A stretch of 64,000 bases of DNA, from contig NZ_LQPT01000101.1 of assembly GCF_002102355.1 (NCBI RefSeq), positions 124,001 through 188,000 on the forward strand, in the 5' to 3' direction. Position 1 is the first letter of the stretch; each line of letters opens with the position of its first letter. This document shows positions 18,797-27,057 of the stretch, piece after piece. A program made the position numbers and the translations under genes. A model generated the notes under the pieces. The model saw only the letters and a list, made by a program, of their open reading frames with translations, did not search any database and was not told the origin of the DNA. This DNA comes from Mycobacterium sherrisii (GTDB lineage Bacteria; Actinomycetota; Actinomycetes; Mycobacteriales; Mycobacteriaceae).

Positions 18797-18810
18797 CCGA
18801 GAGGAACGTC

Positions 18811-19224
18811 ATGTCCGCCATCACTGTTGACCGCACCCGCACTCGCGACGGCTTGTTGCGCTTCGCCATGCGCGCCGACGCCGCCATCAGTGGCGTGGTC
18901 GGTATCGCCGGCCTCCCGCTGGCCGGCTGGCTGGCCCGCATATCCGGCACCACGATCGAGTTCGAATACGGCATGGCCGCGTTCCTGATCGGCTACGGCG
19001 TGCTGGTGTTCGGGCTGGCGGCGCTGCCGTCGGTGCTGCGAGCCGGTATCGCGGTCGTCCTCGGCAACCTGCTCTACACGGTGGCCGCCGTGGCGCTCGT
19101 GCTCACCGACGTCTTCCCGCTGACCGTCACCGGAGTGATCGTCACCCTGGCATCCGGCATCTACACCCTGTTCTTCGCCGAACTGCAGTACCAGGGTTGG
19201 CGGCGCGCGCGGGCGTCGCGCTAG
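18811..19224 (+). CDS. Small four-helix integral membrane protein, function unknown
   Basis: 137-residue protein with four predicted transmembrane helices (about 27-45, 53-72, 77-97, 104-123), a basic N-terminus and a basic C-terminus (YQGWRRARASR). I do not recognise a characterised family. The start ATG at 18811 has GAGAGGAA at good distance. It is separated by about 160 bases from the dehydratase operon and ends convergently with nadE. Probably a cytoplasmic-membrane protein of unknown role. Confidence 0.75.
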   Translation: MSAITVDRTRTRDGLLRFAMRADAAISGVVGIAGLPLAGWLARISGTTIEFEYGMAAFLIGYGVLVFGLAALPSVLRAGIAVVLGNLLYTVAAVALVLTDVFPLTVTGVIVTLASGIYTLFFAELQYQGWRRARASR

Positions 19225-19250
19225 TACGCCGTCCGCGGCCGTAATCGGGG

Positions 19251-21293
19251 CTAGTCCTCGGGAACCTCGCGGTCGATCTCGTCGAGCCAGATGCGCGCCG
19301 ACATGTCCGACGGCGCACGCCAATCCCCGCGCGGAGATAGCGCGCCGCCGTGCGAGACCTTGGGGCCGTTGGGCAGCGCCGAACGCTTGAACTGGCTAAA
19401 CGAGTAAAACCGTTGCACGAACACCTGCAGCCAGTGCCGGATCTCCTTAAGCGAATAGGACGGCCGCTTGTCCTGCGGGAACCCGGCCGGCCAGTTGCCC
19501 CGTTCGGGATCGCTCCACGCGTGCCAGGCCAGAAAGGCGATCTTCGACGGCCGGAATCCGAAACGCAGCACGTGGAACAGCGAGAAGTCCTGCAGCGCAA
19601 AGGGTCCGACCTTGGCTTCGCTGCTCTGCAACTCTTCTTCTTCCCCGCTGGGAACGAGTTCGGGGGTGATCTCGGTGTCGAGCACCGACTGCAGCACCTC
19701 GGCAACGTCCGATGAGAACTGTCCCGACGAGATGACCCAGCGAATCAGGTGCTGGATCAGGGTCTTGGGCACACCGGCGTTGACGTTGTAATGCGACATC
19801 TGGTCGCCCACACCGTATGTCGACCAGCCCAGGCCGAGCTCGGAGAGGTCGCCGGTACCCAGCACGATGCCGCCGCGCTGGTTGGCCAGCCGGAACAGGT
19901 AGTCGGTGCGCAGCCCCGCTTGGACGTTTTCGAAGGTGACGTCGTACACCTTCTCGCCGCGCGCGAACGGGTGATCCATTTCCTTGAGCATCAGCTGCGC
20001 GGTGTCGCGGATGTCGATCTCGGCGAAGGTCACCCCAAGCGCGCGGCACAACTCGATCGCGTTGCGCTTGGTGCGGTCGCCGGTCGCGAAGCCCGGCAAC
20101 GTGAACGCGAGAATGTCGCTGCGGGGTCGGCTTTCGCGGTCCATCGCCCGAGCGGCGACGATCAGCGCGTGCGTCGAGTCCAGTCCACCGGAGATCCCGA
20201 TCACGATTTTCGGAAAGTCCAGCGCCCGCATCCGTTGCTCGAGGCCGGACACCTGGATGTTGTAGGCCTCGTAGCAATCGTGTTCCAGCCGTTCAGCATT
20301 GGCGGGCACGAAGGGGAACCGTTCGATCTCGCGGCGCAGTCCGATGTCGCCGGCGGGCGGGTCGAGCCGGAACTCGATGCGGCGGAACGACTGCGTCAGG
20401 GGCCGGTGGTGGCGGCGGTTGTCGTCGAAGGTCCCCATCCGCAACCGCTCCGAGCGCAGCAACTCGGTGTCGACGTCGGCGACCGAACGGCGCTCTCCCT
20501 TGGGGAACCGCTCGGATTCGGCGAGCAGCACGCCGTTTTCGAAGATCATGGTTTGGCCGTCCCACGCCAGGTCGGTGGTCGACTCACCCTCACCGGCGGC
20601 GGCATAGACGTAAGCCGCCAGGCAGCGCGACGACGCGGAGCGGGCCAGCAGGCGGCGGTCGTCGGCCCGCCCGATGGTGATCGGGCTGCCCGACAGGTTC
20701 GCCAGCACCGTCGCACCGGCCAAGGCCGCCTCGGCGCTCGGTGGGATCGGGACGAACATGTCCTCGCAGATTTCGACGTGCAACACGAAGTCGGGCAGAT
20801 CGGACGCGGCGAACAGCAGGTCGGGCCCGAAGGGCGCTTCGATGTCGCCGATGCGGATGACGCCGCGCTCGTCGTCACCGGGGGTGATTTGGCGGCGCTC
20901 GTAGAACTCCCGATAGGTCGGCAGGTACGACTTGGGGGCCACGCCGAGCACCGCGCCGCGATGGATGACCACCGCGGTGTTGTAAATGCGCTGGCGGTAC
21001 CGCAGCGGCGCGCCCACCACCAGGACGGGTAGCAGATCCGCCGAGTGCGTGACGATGTCGGCCAGGGCGGCCTCGACGTCGTCGAGCAACAGGTCCTGCA
21101 GCACGATGTCTTCGATGGAGTAGCCGGACAGCGTCAATTCGGGAAAGACCGCCAGGCCCACACCGTCGTCGTGGCATGCACCGGCCAACCGCAACACCGA
21201 CGCGGCGTTGGCCGCCGGGTCGCCGATCGTGGTGTGGTGCGTGCATGCCGCCACGCGGACGAAACCCTGGCTATAGCTGTTGTAGAAGTCCAT
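19251..21293 (-). CDS. nadE: Glutamine-dependent NAD+ synthetase
   Basis: 680-residue NadE, which converts deamido-NAD to NAD with ammonia from glutamine; final step after NadD (5300-5968). N-terminal nitrilase-type glutaminase domain with the triad Glu52 (FPELTLSGY), Lys121 (APKSYLPTY) and the Cys of VEICEDMF; C-terminal synthetase with the ATP-binding loop GISGGLDSTHAL and the EMDHPFARGE and GTGDLSELGLGW segments. Length matches the 679-residue M. tuberculosis enzyme, which channels ammonia through a tunnel in an octamer. Start ATG at 21293 follows GGAAGGG. Confidence 0.97.
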   Translation of the reverse strand: MDFYNSYSQGFVRVAACTHHTTIGDPAANAASVLRLAGACHDDGVGLAVFPELTLSGYSIEDIVLQDLLLDDVEAALADIVTHSADLLPVLVVGAPLRYRQRIYNTAVVIHRGAVLGVAPKSYLPTYREFYERRQITPGDDERGVIRIGDIEAPFGPDLLFAASDLPDFVLHVEICEDMFVPIPPSAEAALAGATVLANLSGSPITIGRADDRRLLARSASSRCLAAYVYAAAGEGESTTDLAWDGQTMIFENGVLLAESERFPKGERRSVADVDTELLRSERLRMGTFDDNRRHHRPLTQSFRRIEFRLDPPAGDIGLRREIERFPFVPANAERLEHDCYEAYNIQVSGLEQRMRALDFPKIVIGISGGLDSTHALIVAARAMDRESRPRSDILAFTLPGFATGDRTKRNAIELCRALGVTFAEIDIRDTAQLMLKEMDHPFARGEKVYDVTFENVQAGLRTDYLFRLANQRGGIVLGTGDLSELGLGWSTYGVGDQMSHYNVNAGVPKTLIQHLIRWVISSGQFSSDVAEVLQSVLDTEITPELVPSGEEEELQSSEAKVGPFALQDFSLFHVLRFGFRPSKIAFLAWHAWSDPERGNWPAGFPQDKRPSYSLKEIRHWLQVFVQRFYSFSQFKRSALPNGPKVSHGGALSPRGDWRAPSDMSARIWLDEIDREVPED

Positions 21294-21351
21294 CGCCCTT
21301 CCATTGTCGCGCGAACAGTGTCAACAGTATTTGGCCGGGTATCACCCCTGC

Positions 21352-21891
21352 ATGAGTGATACCGCTGTGCTGGTGGTCGACATGATGAACAGCTATCAGC
21401 ATCCCGACGCCGAGGTACTGATACCCAATGTTGCCAAGATCATCGACCCGCTGGCCGATCTCGTCCGCCGGGCCCGCGATTCCGACGACGTCGATCTGAT
21501 CTACGTCAACGACAACTACGGTGACTTCACCGCCGCGTTTGCCGATCTCGTCGAATCGGCCTGCAACGGCGAGCGGCCCGATCTGGTGGAGCCGATCGTG
21601 CCGACGGACGGCACCCGGGTGATGACCAAGGTGCGCCACAGCGCGTTTTATGCCACGCCGCTCTCGTACCTACTCAATCGCCTCGAGACCGAGCGGCTGA
21701 TCCTGACCGGTCAGGTCACCGAGCAGTGCATCCTCTACAGCGCGCTGGACGCGTACGTGCGTCACCTGCAGGTCGTCATTCCCAGGGATGCCGTCGCACA
21801 CATCGACGAGGAACTCGGCGCGGCGGCGTTGAAGATGATGGGGAGCAACATGTCGGCCGAGCTGACGACGGCGGCCGACTGCATCGGGTAA
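21352..21891 (+). CDS. Isochorismatase-family cysteine hydrolase
   Basis: 179-residue alpha/beta hydrolase of the isochorismatase/nicotinamidase family. The triad is Asp in VVDMMNSYQHP, Lys in VMTKVRHSAFYATPL and Cys in GQVTEQCILYSALDAY. It lacks the clear DxHxxxH metal site of canonical nicotinamidases, so the substrate is uncertain. Divergent from nadE with about 58 bases between starts, which suggests a link to NAD or amide metabolism. ATG at 21352 chosen because the family core begins three residues later; the ATG-less extension upstream lies in the promoter region. Confidence 0.85.
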   Translation: MSDTAVLVVDMMNSYQHPDAEVLIPNVAKIIDPLADLVRRARDSDDVDLIYVNDNYGDFTAAFADLVESACNGERPDLVEPIVPTDGTRVMTKVRHSAFYATPLSYLLNRLETERLILTGQVTEQCILYSALDAYVRHLQVVIPRDAVAHIDEELGAAALKMMGSNMSAELTTAADCIG

Positions 21892-22248
21892 AGATGTCTC
21901 GCCACCAAATTCCTTGGGCGACACAGGATTTCGCCTGATCGCAGGAGTGACTAACGTCTTGGGGCCCGAGCTCTACAGTTATCGAGGTGGTGGATGCGCG
22001 CCGGGACGCAGGGCTGCGGGTTCTCGCACCGAATTGCGCGTGGTTTCGGAGAGTTTGCTAGCAGCAACTGCGGTTCCCAAGGTCAGGCTACCTGTCCAAG
22101 CCTTGGCGGGACGTACCCGAGCTGGCGCGGTGAAAGCGCGGCACCGGGTGCGGTGTTTGGTGCCACCGACGCCGCCGGTGCACAAGGGCCTGACCATGTC
22201 GGATCCGTCACGTTGAACCGTCGCCGCCGTCGCCGTGGGACACCTCGC
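21892..22248. other. Intergenic region, no supported gene
   Basis: About 357 bases between two convergent genes. Short open frames are present on the plus strand but they lack a good ribosome binding site, family signature or mycobacterial start context. I see no clear terminator, tRNA or repeat. Confidence 0.5.
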
Positions 22249-22617
22249 TCACCGGTCGGTCAACCGCACCATGACGGTGACCCTGCCCTTTTCGTCGCGC
22301 GTGGCCACGGCCTGCCCGGCGCGCTGGGCCCCGTCGAGTTCCAATGTCACCGGTCCGCCGTCTCCGAGGAAGTTGCGCCACCACGTCTTGGCCTCCGGCA
22401 GGTTGACATTGATGGTGATCTCGTCGCCGGCGCGGCGGTATGCCACCGGGAGGCTGAAGCTGCGTCCCGACCGTCGCCCGGTGTAGCCGACGATAACGAT
22501 GTTGCGGTTCACCAGCCCGCCAAAGCGTCGCGATTTCGCCAACGCCGCAACGGGTGCATTGAACACCGGCGCGGCGCGCATCACTAGTCGTCCGAGTCTT
22601 TTCGGGGTACTTGCCAT
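22249..22617 (-). CDS. F420-dependent nitroreductase/quinone reductase (Ddn-like split barrel)
   Basis: 122-residue protein of the deazaflavin (F420)-dependent nitroreductase family (DUF385). Typical segments are an N-terminal amphipathic helix, VIVGYTGRRSGRSFSLPVAY, ITINVNLPEAKTWWRNFL and GGPVTLELDGAQ. Family members reduce quinones or nitro compounds with F420H2 at the membrane. It is the second gene of a two-gene unit with the DUF1772 membrane protein (33-base gap), divergent from a TetR regulator. It is shorter than Ddn (151 residues) and lacks part of the N-terminus of the longer forms. Confidence 0.8.
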   Translation of the reverse strand: MASTPKRLGRLVMRAAPVFNAPVAALAKSRRFGGLVNRNIVIVGYTGRRSGRSFSLPVAYRRAGDEITINVNLPEAKTWWRNFLGDGGPVTLELDGAQRAGQAVATRDEKGRVTVMVRLTDR

Positions 22618-22650
22618 GGCAATGTCCTTCGAATTAGTGGTGATAATCGT

Positions 22651-23127
22651 TCATGCGATCAGCGTGACACACAGCGCGACGAGCGCAAGTCCTTGCAGGA
22701 CGGCGCGGGCGTTGCTGATCCGGTCCCAATGTGCTTGCAATACACGAACATTCGGCAGCACCTGGTCAATTTCGGCCGCGGCGGTGAGCTGTCGATTGAT
22801 CGGCGCACTTACCCGGGTATAGAGCAGCAGCCAAACCAGCAACAGCACGACGGCGGCCCCGGCTGCCATGGCCTGGGTCCAACGCGCAGCCAATGCGGCC
22901 AGGGCTGCGCTGACGATGGCCGCGACGACTCCGATGGCACCCGGCACGGGCATTCGTCGGTCCCCATAACGGTGCACAAACCCCGTCACGGCCCCGAGAG
23001 TGCGATCGTCGAGGCGGGCCAATGCCGGTCGCAATACCACCGCGCAGAACACGTCGGTGCCGTAAACCACGGCAACGCCCAGGACTGCGATCAGTGCCGC
23101 GATCTGCGCGGAATGAGAAGCGAACAC
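22651..23127 (-). CDS. DUF1772 membrane protein (anthrone-oxygenase-like)
   Basis: 158-residue membrane protein with four transmembrane helices (about 8-30, 60-80, 85-103, 138-157). VYGTDVFCAVVLRPAL near the N-terminus and the helix-loop NVRVLQAHWDRISNARAVLQG are typical of DUF1772. Fungal relatives are anthrone oxygenases; bacterial roles are mostly unknown. GTG start at 23127 is 6 bases after AGGGG. The promoter region carries TetR-type operators, so this operon is probably repressed by the divergent regulator. Confidence 0.8.
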   Translation of the reverse strand: MFASHSAQIAALIAVLGVAVVYGTDVFCAVVLRPALARLDDRTLGAVTGFVHRYGDRRMPVPGAIGVVAAIVSAALAALAARWTQAMAAGAAVVLLLVWLLLYTRVSAPINRQLTAAAEIDQVLPNVRVLQAHWDRISNARAVLQGLALVALCVTLIA

Positions 23128-23160
23128 GTCGAGCCCCTATTTTTATTGATGCCAGATACC

Positions 23161-23224
23161 CTAGCGATGCTAGGTGGCACCGCCGCTCGAGTCAATAGCA
23201 ACGCTAGATCGTCTAGCGCTGCTA
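23161..23224. promoter_or_regulatory. Operator cluster for the divergent TetR (three TAGC-N3-GCTA sites plus a 17-bp inverted repeat)
   Basis: TAGC-N3-GCTA occurs at 23162-23172, 23196-23206 and 23214-23224; the first is extended to CTAGCGATGCTAG, and a 7-3-7 inverted repeat CGCTAGATCGTCTAGCG lies at 23202-23218 between the other two. The third site overlaps the -10 of the TetR gene and the first overlaps a TAGGGT -10 on the minus strand for the DUF1772 gene. This is a bidirectional auto-repression layout. Confidence 0.75.
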
Positions 23225-23228
23225 TCAT
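23223..23228 (+). promoter_or_regulatory. -10 element for leaderless TetR gene
   Basis: TATCAT 6 bases before ATG 23235; overlaps the last TAGC-N3-GCTA operator by two bases. Confidence 0.55.
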
Positions 23229-23234
23229 CCCGGC

Positions 23235-23825
23235 ATGCCCATCGAGGACCGTCGCGCGCGGGAGCGAGCCGCGCGCCACCGCCTGATCATCGCGACGGCT
23301 CGCCGGCTGGCCGAAACCGAAGGCTGGGATGCCGTCACCACGCGCCGGCTGTCTGCCGAGATCGAATACAGCCAGCCCGTGCTCTACACCCACTTCGCCA
23401 ACATGGAACAGCTCGCCCAGGCCGTCGCGCTGGACGGCTTCGGCGAACTCGCCGAGACGCTGCAAACCGCGCGCACCGCCGCCGCCACGCCCGCCGACGC
23501 GCTGCGGCGGGTCGCGCAGACCTACCTCGATTTCGGCCGCCACAACCCGGCGCTCTACGACGTAATGTTCACCCGCGCAACAACGTTGCACTTCGCCGCC
23601 GACGACACGCCGCCGGAATTGGTATCGGCGTTCACGGAGTTGCGCGACGCGATCGCTGCTGCTGCCGAGCAACGCGATCCGGACACGCTTGCCGAGGTGC
23701 TCTGGTCGGCACTGCACGGACTGGTCACACTCTCCCGCACCAGCCGACTGCGTCCCGATTTCGACGCCGATCGCCTCGACCTGCTACTCACCCAACTGTC
23801 CGCCCACGGCGCCGTGGCCGGCTGA
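23235..23825 (+). CDS. TetR-family repressor
   Basis: 196-residue TetR regulator. DNA-binding helix-turn-helix at residues about 10-55 (LIIATARRLAETEGWDAVTT, RRLSAEIEYSQPVLYTHFAN), C-terminal helical domain related to the TetR_C WHG family (FGRHNPALYDVMF, LWSALHGLVTLSRT). Divergent from the DUF1772/F420-reductase unit and very probably its repressor, given the operator cluster between them. The ligand is unknown; the target genes suggest a quinone-like or aromatic compound. Leaderless ATG start. Confidence 0.9.
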   Translation: MPIEDRRARERAARHRLIIATARRLAETEGWDAVTTRRLSAEIEYSQPVLYTHFANMEQLAQAVALDGFGELAETLQTARTAAATPADALRRVAQTYLDFGRHNPALYDVMFTRATTLHFAADDTPPELVSAFTELRDAIAAAAEQRDPDTLAEVLWSALHGLVTLSRTSRLRPDFDADRLDLLLTQLSAHGAVAG

Positions 23826-23897
23826 AACGAATCCCGGTCTCACCGCGATAACGAGAAGGTAACGGGCCGGTGCGGAGACTTCAGCGGGGTCACACGG

Positions 23898-24395
23898 ATG
23901 AAGACGAATGGGATCGTCGCCGTCCTCGCCGTGGGCGCCGCGCTCTCCCTGGGACCGCCGCTGGCGACCGCACCGGCCAACGGAGATCCGGCCACGGCCG
24001 TCGGCCGCACCACCGACCACAACCCGCTCGACGGCGACTACGAGGGCTACTGCACGTGGGGGGCCCAAGAGCAGATACACGCCCACGCCGGCTACTACAT
24101 CAAGGCGCTCACGGGCGATGCCGAAACCTGGGCGAACCAAGTTCGAGCGGCGGGCTGGACAGTGGTGGACAACCCGCAACCACATTCGATCGCCGTCTTC
24201 AGCAGCTCGCTCGTCGGCGGCGTCGGACACGTCGCCTGGGTCGACGCCGTCAATGGCAACAACATCACGATCACCGAAATGAACACCGGCTACGGGGCAA
24301 CGGCGTCAAATGGCTACCGCACCACCGGGTTCCACGAATTCGACACGCGCACCCTCAGAGCTGTCCCCGGAATCAGCTACATCCTGATCCCCTGA
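23898..24395 (+). CDS. Secreted CHAP-domain peptidoglycan amidase/peptidase
   Basis: 165-residue exported protein. A signal peptide (residues 1-26, hydrophobic core AVLAVGAALSLGPPLA, cleavage near TAPANG) is followed by a single CHAP domain: catalytic Cys in YEGYCTWGAQEQ, His in GGVGHVAWVDAV and the polar third residue in ITITEMNTGYGA. CHAP enzymes cleave peptide cross-links or the amide of peptidoglycan. No cell-wall anchor is present. No obvious ribosome binding site; the neighbours give no further clue. Confidence 0.8.
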   Translation: MKTNGIVAVLAVGAALSLGPPLATAPANGDPATAVGRTTDHNPLDGDYEGYCTWGAQEQIHAHAGYYIKALTGDAETWANQVRAAGWTVVDNPQPHSIAVFSSSLVGGVGHVAWVDAVNGNNITITEMNTGYGATASNGYRTTGFHEFDTRTLRAVPGISYILIP

Positions 24396-24405
24396 TGCGT
24401 CGTAG

Positions 24406-24650
24406 TCACCTGGGCCGCAAGCGGGGCAGCCAGACCGGCACGTTGAGCTTGTACTCCTCATACTCGTCCCCGTTTTGTCTTGTCAGGGTTGGCTGTTCGT
24501 ACAAACGGACAAAGGTCGCGAAGGCAATCCACACGATCGCGGCGTACACCACTAGTCCCGGACTGCGATACACCACCGCCTGCCCCAGGATTATCAGCAC
24601 GAGTCCGCATTAATCGGGTTGCGGACATAGCGATTGAACCCGGTGCACAT
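24406..24650 (-). pseudogene. Remnant of an ICMT/PEMT-family membrane methyltransferase
   Basis: The C-terminal part is intact in one frame (VLIILGQAVVYRS to the conserved YEQPTLTRQNGDEYEEYKLN and VPVWLPR ending). The preceding signature RYVRNPI is found just upstream in a different frame, with a stop in the C-terminal frame, so at least one indel near 24600 breaks the gene. Further upstream the family sequence decays beyond recognition. An intact relative is at 14408-15016. Confidence 0.65.
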
Positions 24651-24829
24651 CGCCGCGGCACTTCCGTAACCCGACGCCCAGCTGGGAATCGATCTCGCAT
24701 GGCACAGCTGCTGGGCATCGCGTATTTGCGGTACATCAACCCGCCTTTTGTGCCGAGGCGTCAAGCAGGTGTCCGCACCGCGCTGCCGGGATGAGTGATC
24801 GACTACCCCATGCGGCGCGGGTTAGCCCG

Positions 24830-24835
24830 TACTCT
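24830..24835 (+). promoter_or_regulatory. -10 element for leaderless sirtuin gene
   Basis: TACTCT exactly 7 bases before the GTG at 24843; no ribosome binding site. Confidence 0.55.
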
Positions 24836-24842
24836 CGACTAG

Positions 24843-25700
24843 GTGAGCACCCAAGCCGAATCGCCGGAACTGGTCGCGCTGCTGGCGGGTCGGCGGATCG
24901 CCGTGCTGACGGGCGCAGGGATGTCCACCGATTCCGGCATCCCCGATTACCGCGGTCCGGGTTCGCCGCCGAGCAACCCGATGACGATCCGCCAGTTCAC
25001 CTCGGATGCCGCATTCCGGCAACGGTATTGGGCGCGCAATCACGTCGGCTGGCGGCACATGGACCAGACGCAGCCGAACGCGGGGCATCGGGCACTGGCC
25101 GCGCTCGAACGCGCCGGGGTGGTCACCGGTGTAATCACCCAAAACGTCGACCTGTTGCACACCAAGGCCGGCAGCACGAACGTGATCAACCTGCACGGCA
25201 CCTACGCCCGGGTGATTTGCCTGAACTGCGCTCACACCGTGAGCCGGGCCGCACTGGCGACGCGGCTCGAGGCGCTCAATCCGGGGTTCGTCGAACGCGC
25301 CGAGTCCGTCGGTGGGCTTGCGGTGGCACCCGACGCCGACGCCGTCGTCGCCGACACCGCGTCATTCCGCTACCTGGACTGCCCGTCCTGTTCCGGAATG
25401 CTCAAACCCGACATCATCTACTTCGGCGAAAGTGTGCCTAAAGACACCGTGGCGCAAGCACTTTCACTGGTTGATCACGCCGACGCGCTGCTGGTCGCCG
25501 GTTCGTCGCTGACGGTGTTCTCCGGCTATCGCTTCGTGCGGCACGCGGCGGCCGCGGGCATCCCGGTCGCCATCATCAATCGCGGCCCTACCCGCGGTGA
25601 CTCGTTGGCCACCGTCAAAGTCGACGGCGGATGCTCCGAGCTGCTGGTGCTGCTCGCCGGCGAACTGGGGGCTGCGCCGGTGCCGCTGGCGTTGCGCTAG
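24843..25700 (+). CDS. Sir2-family NAD-dependent protein deacylase (sirtuin)
   Basis: 285-residue sirtuin. Rossmann NAD motif VLTGAGMSTDSGIPDYRG (residues about 20-37), TQNVDLLHTKAG, catalytic His in NLHGTY, zinc-binding CLNC and CPSC pairs (flanking about 45 residues), KPDIIYFGES and the GSSLTV ribose-binding motif. The GIPDYRG and the long inter-Cys insert fit class II (SIRT4-like) sirtuins rather than the CobB type. It removes acyl groups from lysine using NAD. A second sirtuin of this type is known in several non-tuberculous mycobacteria. GTG start is leaderless; the stop overlaps the convergent P450 stop by 4 bases. Confidence 0.92.
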   Translation: MSTQAESPELVALLAGRRIAVLTGAGMSTDSGIPDYRGPGSPPSNPMTIRQFTSDAAFRQRYWARNHVGWRHMDQTQPNAGHRALAALERAGVVTGVITQNVDLLHTKAGSTNVINLHGTYARVICLNCAHTVSRAALATRLEALNPGFVERAESVGGLAVAPDADAVVADTASFRYLDCPSCSGMLKPDIIYFGESVPKDTVAQALSLVDHADALLVAGSSLTVFSGYRFVRHAAAAGIPVAIINRGPTRGDSLATVKVDGGCSELLVLLAGELGAAPVPLALR

Positions 25701-26965
25701 AACTCACACGGCAGGCTGCGCACCGCGTGCACGAAGTTGCCCGCCACATAAGTGGCCTCACTGGCTTGGATGTCGGGCAGCTGACGCAGCAGTTCGCCGA
25801 AAAATGCCCGCAGCTGCGCGCGCGCCACGTGGGCGCCGAGGCAGAAGTGCAGTCCGCCGCCGCCGAAGCCGACATGCGGGTTGGGGCTGCGGCTGAGGTC
25901 AAAGCGCTCCGGATGCTCGAACGCCTCGGTGTCCCAGTTCCCGGACGGATAGAACATCACCACCTTTTCCCCCGCGGCGATCCTCTGGCCACCGAGCTCG
26001 AAATCGGTTGCTGCCGTTCGGCGAAACGTCATCACCGGTGATGCCCAGCGCACGAACTCCTCGACCGCGGCGCCGATGCGGTTCTCGTAATCGGCGAGCA
26101 GCCAAGCCCGTTGGTCGCCGAAATCGGTGAGGGCTTTCATGGTGTGGCTCATGGTTTGTCGGGTGGTGTCGTTGCCGGCCACGGAAAGCAGCACGAAGAA
26201 CGCGGCCACCTCGGCGTCGGTGAGCCGGTCACCGTCGACCTCCGCATGGACCAGGCTGCTGATCAAGTCGTCACCGGGGTGCTCGCGGCGCTCGGCGGCC
26301 AGCGCGCCGATGACCTGGTGCAGGTACATCTGTTGTTCGAAGATGACTTCCAACGCCGGGCGCCCATTGAGGAAGTTGGGGTCGGCCCATGACACCAGCG
26401 CGTCGGTGGCGTGTGCCATGCGCTCCCGCTCGGCATCCGGAATGCCCACCATGTCCGACAGCGTGCGGATGGGCAGTTCCTTGGCACACAGGTCGACGAA
26501 ATCCGCACCGGTCCCGGCGTCGCGAAGCTCCTCGACGATCGCCTTGGCGTTCGCCCGGATCGACTCCTCGATGCGGCGCACCTGCCGCGGTGTGAACGCG
26601 GCGTGGGCCAGCTTGCGCAGCTTGGTGTGCCGCGGCGGATCCATCGCCAGAAAGGACTGCGACGCCTCCAGCAGCTCGGTCGGAATGCTCTCGAACATCA
26701 CCCCCTTGCCGGACAGGAACACGTCGCTGTTGCGGCTGACGGTGACGATGTCGGCTCGCCGGGTGACCGCCCAATAGCCGGGGTCGTCGGGATCGGGCAT
26801 CAGGGAGTCCTCGACCGGCGGATGCCAGCTCACCGGCCGTTCGGCCCGCAGCACGGCAAACGAGCGTTCGCGGTCGGCGGCCGTCGTCGACCAGAACTCG
26901 CGCGAGGACAGATCAATCGGGTCGTAGGTGCGGGGACGGTCGGACCGCCCGGTCAGCACTGCCAT
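25697..26965 (-). CDS. Cytochrome P450
   Basis: 422-residue soluble P450. I-helix oxygen-binding motif VAGNDTTRQT, ExxR in AVEEFVRWASP, and the heme-binding loop FGGGGLHFCLGAHVAR with the axial Cys. PxxF-type and FLAMDPPRHTKLRKLAH helix-C region are typical of mycobacterial CYPs that act on steroids, fatty acids or terpenes. I cannot assign the CYP family. ATG at 26965 has GGAGG 6 bases upstream. Divergent from a TetR regulator with a 17-bp operator in between. No ferredoxin or reductase gene is adjacent. Confidence 0.93.
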   Translation of the reverse strand: MAVLTGRSDRPRTYDPIDLSSREFWSTTAADRERSFAVLRAERPVSWHPPVEDSLMPDPDDPGYWAVTRRADIVTVSRNSDVFLSGKGVMFESIPTELLEASQSFLAMDPPRHTKLRKLAHAAFTPRQVRRIEESIRANAKAIVEELRDAGTGADFVDLCAKELPIRTLSDMVGIPDAERERMAHATDALVSWADPNFLNGRPALEVIFEQQMYLHQVIGALAAERREHPGDDLISSLVHAEVDGDRLTDAEVAAFFVLLSVAGNDTTRQTMSHTMKALTDFGDQRAWLLADYENRIGAAVEEFVRWASPVMTFRRTAATDFELGGQRIAAGEKVVMFYPSGNWDTEAFEHPERFDLSRSPNPHVGFGGGGLHFCLGAHVARAQLRAFFGELLRQLPDIQASEATYVAGNFVHAVRSLPCEF

Positions 26966-27007
26966 CGTTGGCCTCCGTCCACTCGGGAATCCTGTCGAAC
27001 ACTATGC

Positions 27008-27037
27008 CTAGACAACGTGTCTAGTCAATATGTTGAC
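27008..27037. promoter_or_regulatory. TetR operator between P450 and its regulator
   Basis: A 7-3-7 inverted repeat CTAGACA-ACG-TGTCTAG at 27008-27024, abutting a second 5-4-5 repeat GTCAA-TATG-TTGAC at 27024-27037. Located 43 bases from the P450 start and 20 bases from the TetR start. Confidence 0.65.
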
Positions 27038-27045
27038 AGTGCGGT

Positions 27046-27051
27046 TATGCT
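27046..27051 (+). promoter_or_regulatory. -10 element for leaderless TetR gene (27058)
   Basis: TATGCT 6 bases before ATG 27058. Confidence 0.5.
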
Positions 27052-27057
27052 CGGCAA

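Noticed and set aside
21914-22587. Two plus-strand frames between the isochorismatase and the Ddn-like gene
   Set aside because: Short, no start signal, and the second runs antisense over the Ddn-like gene.
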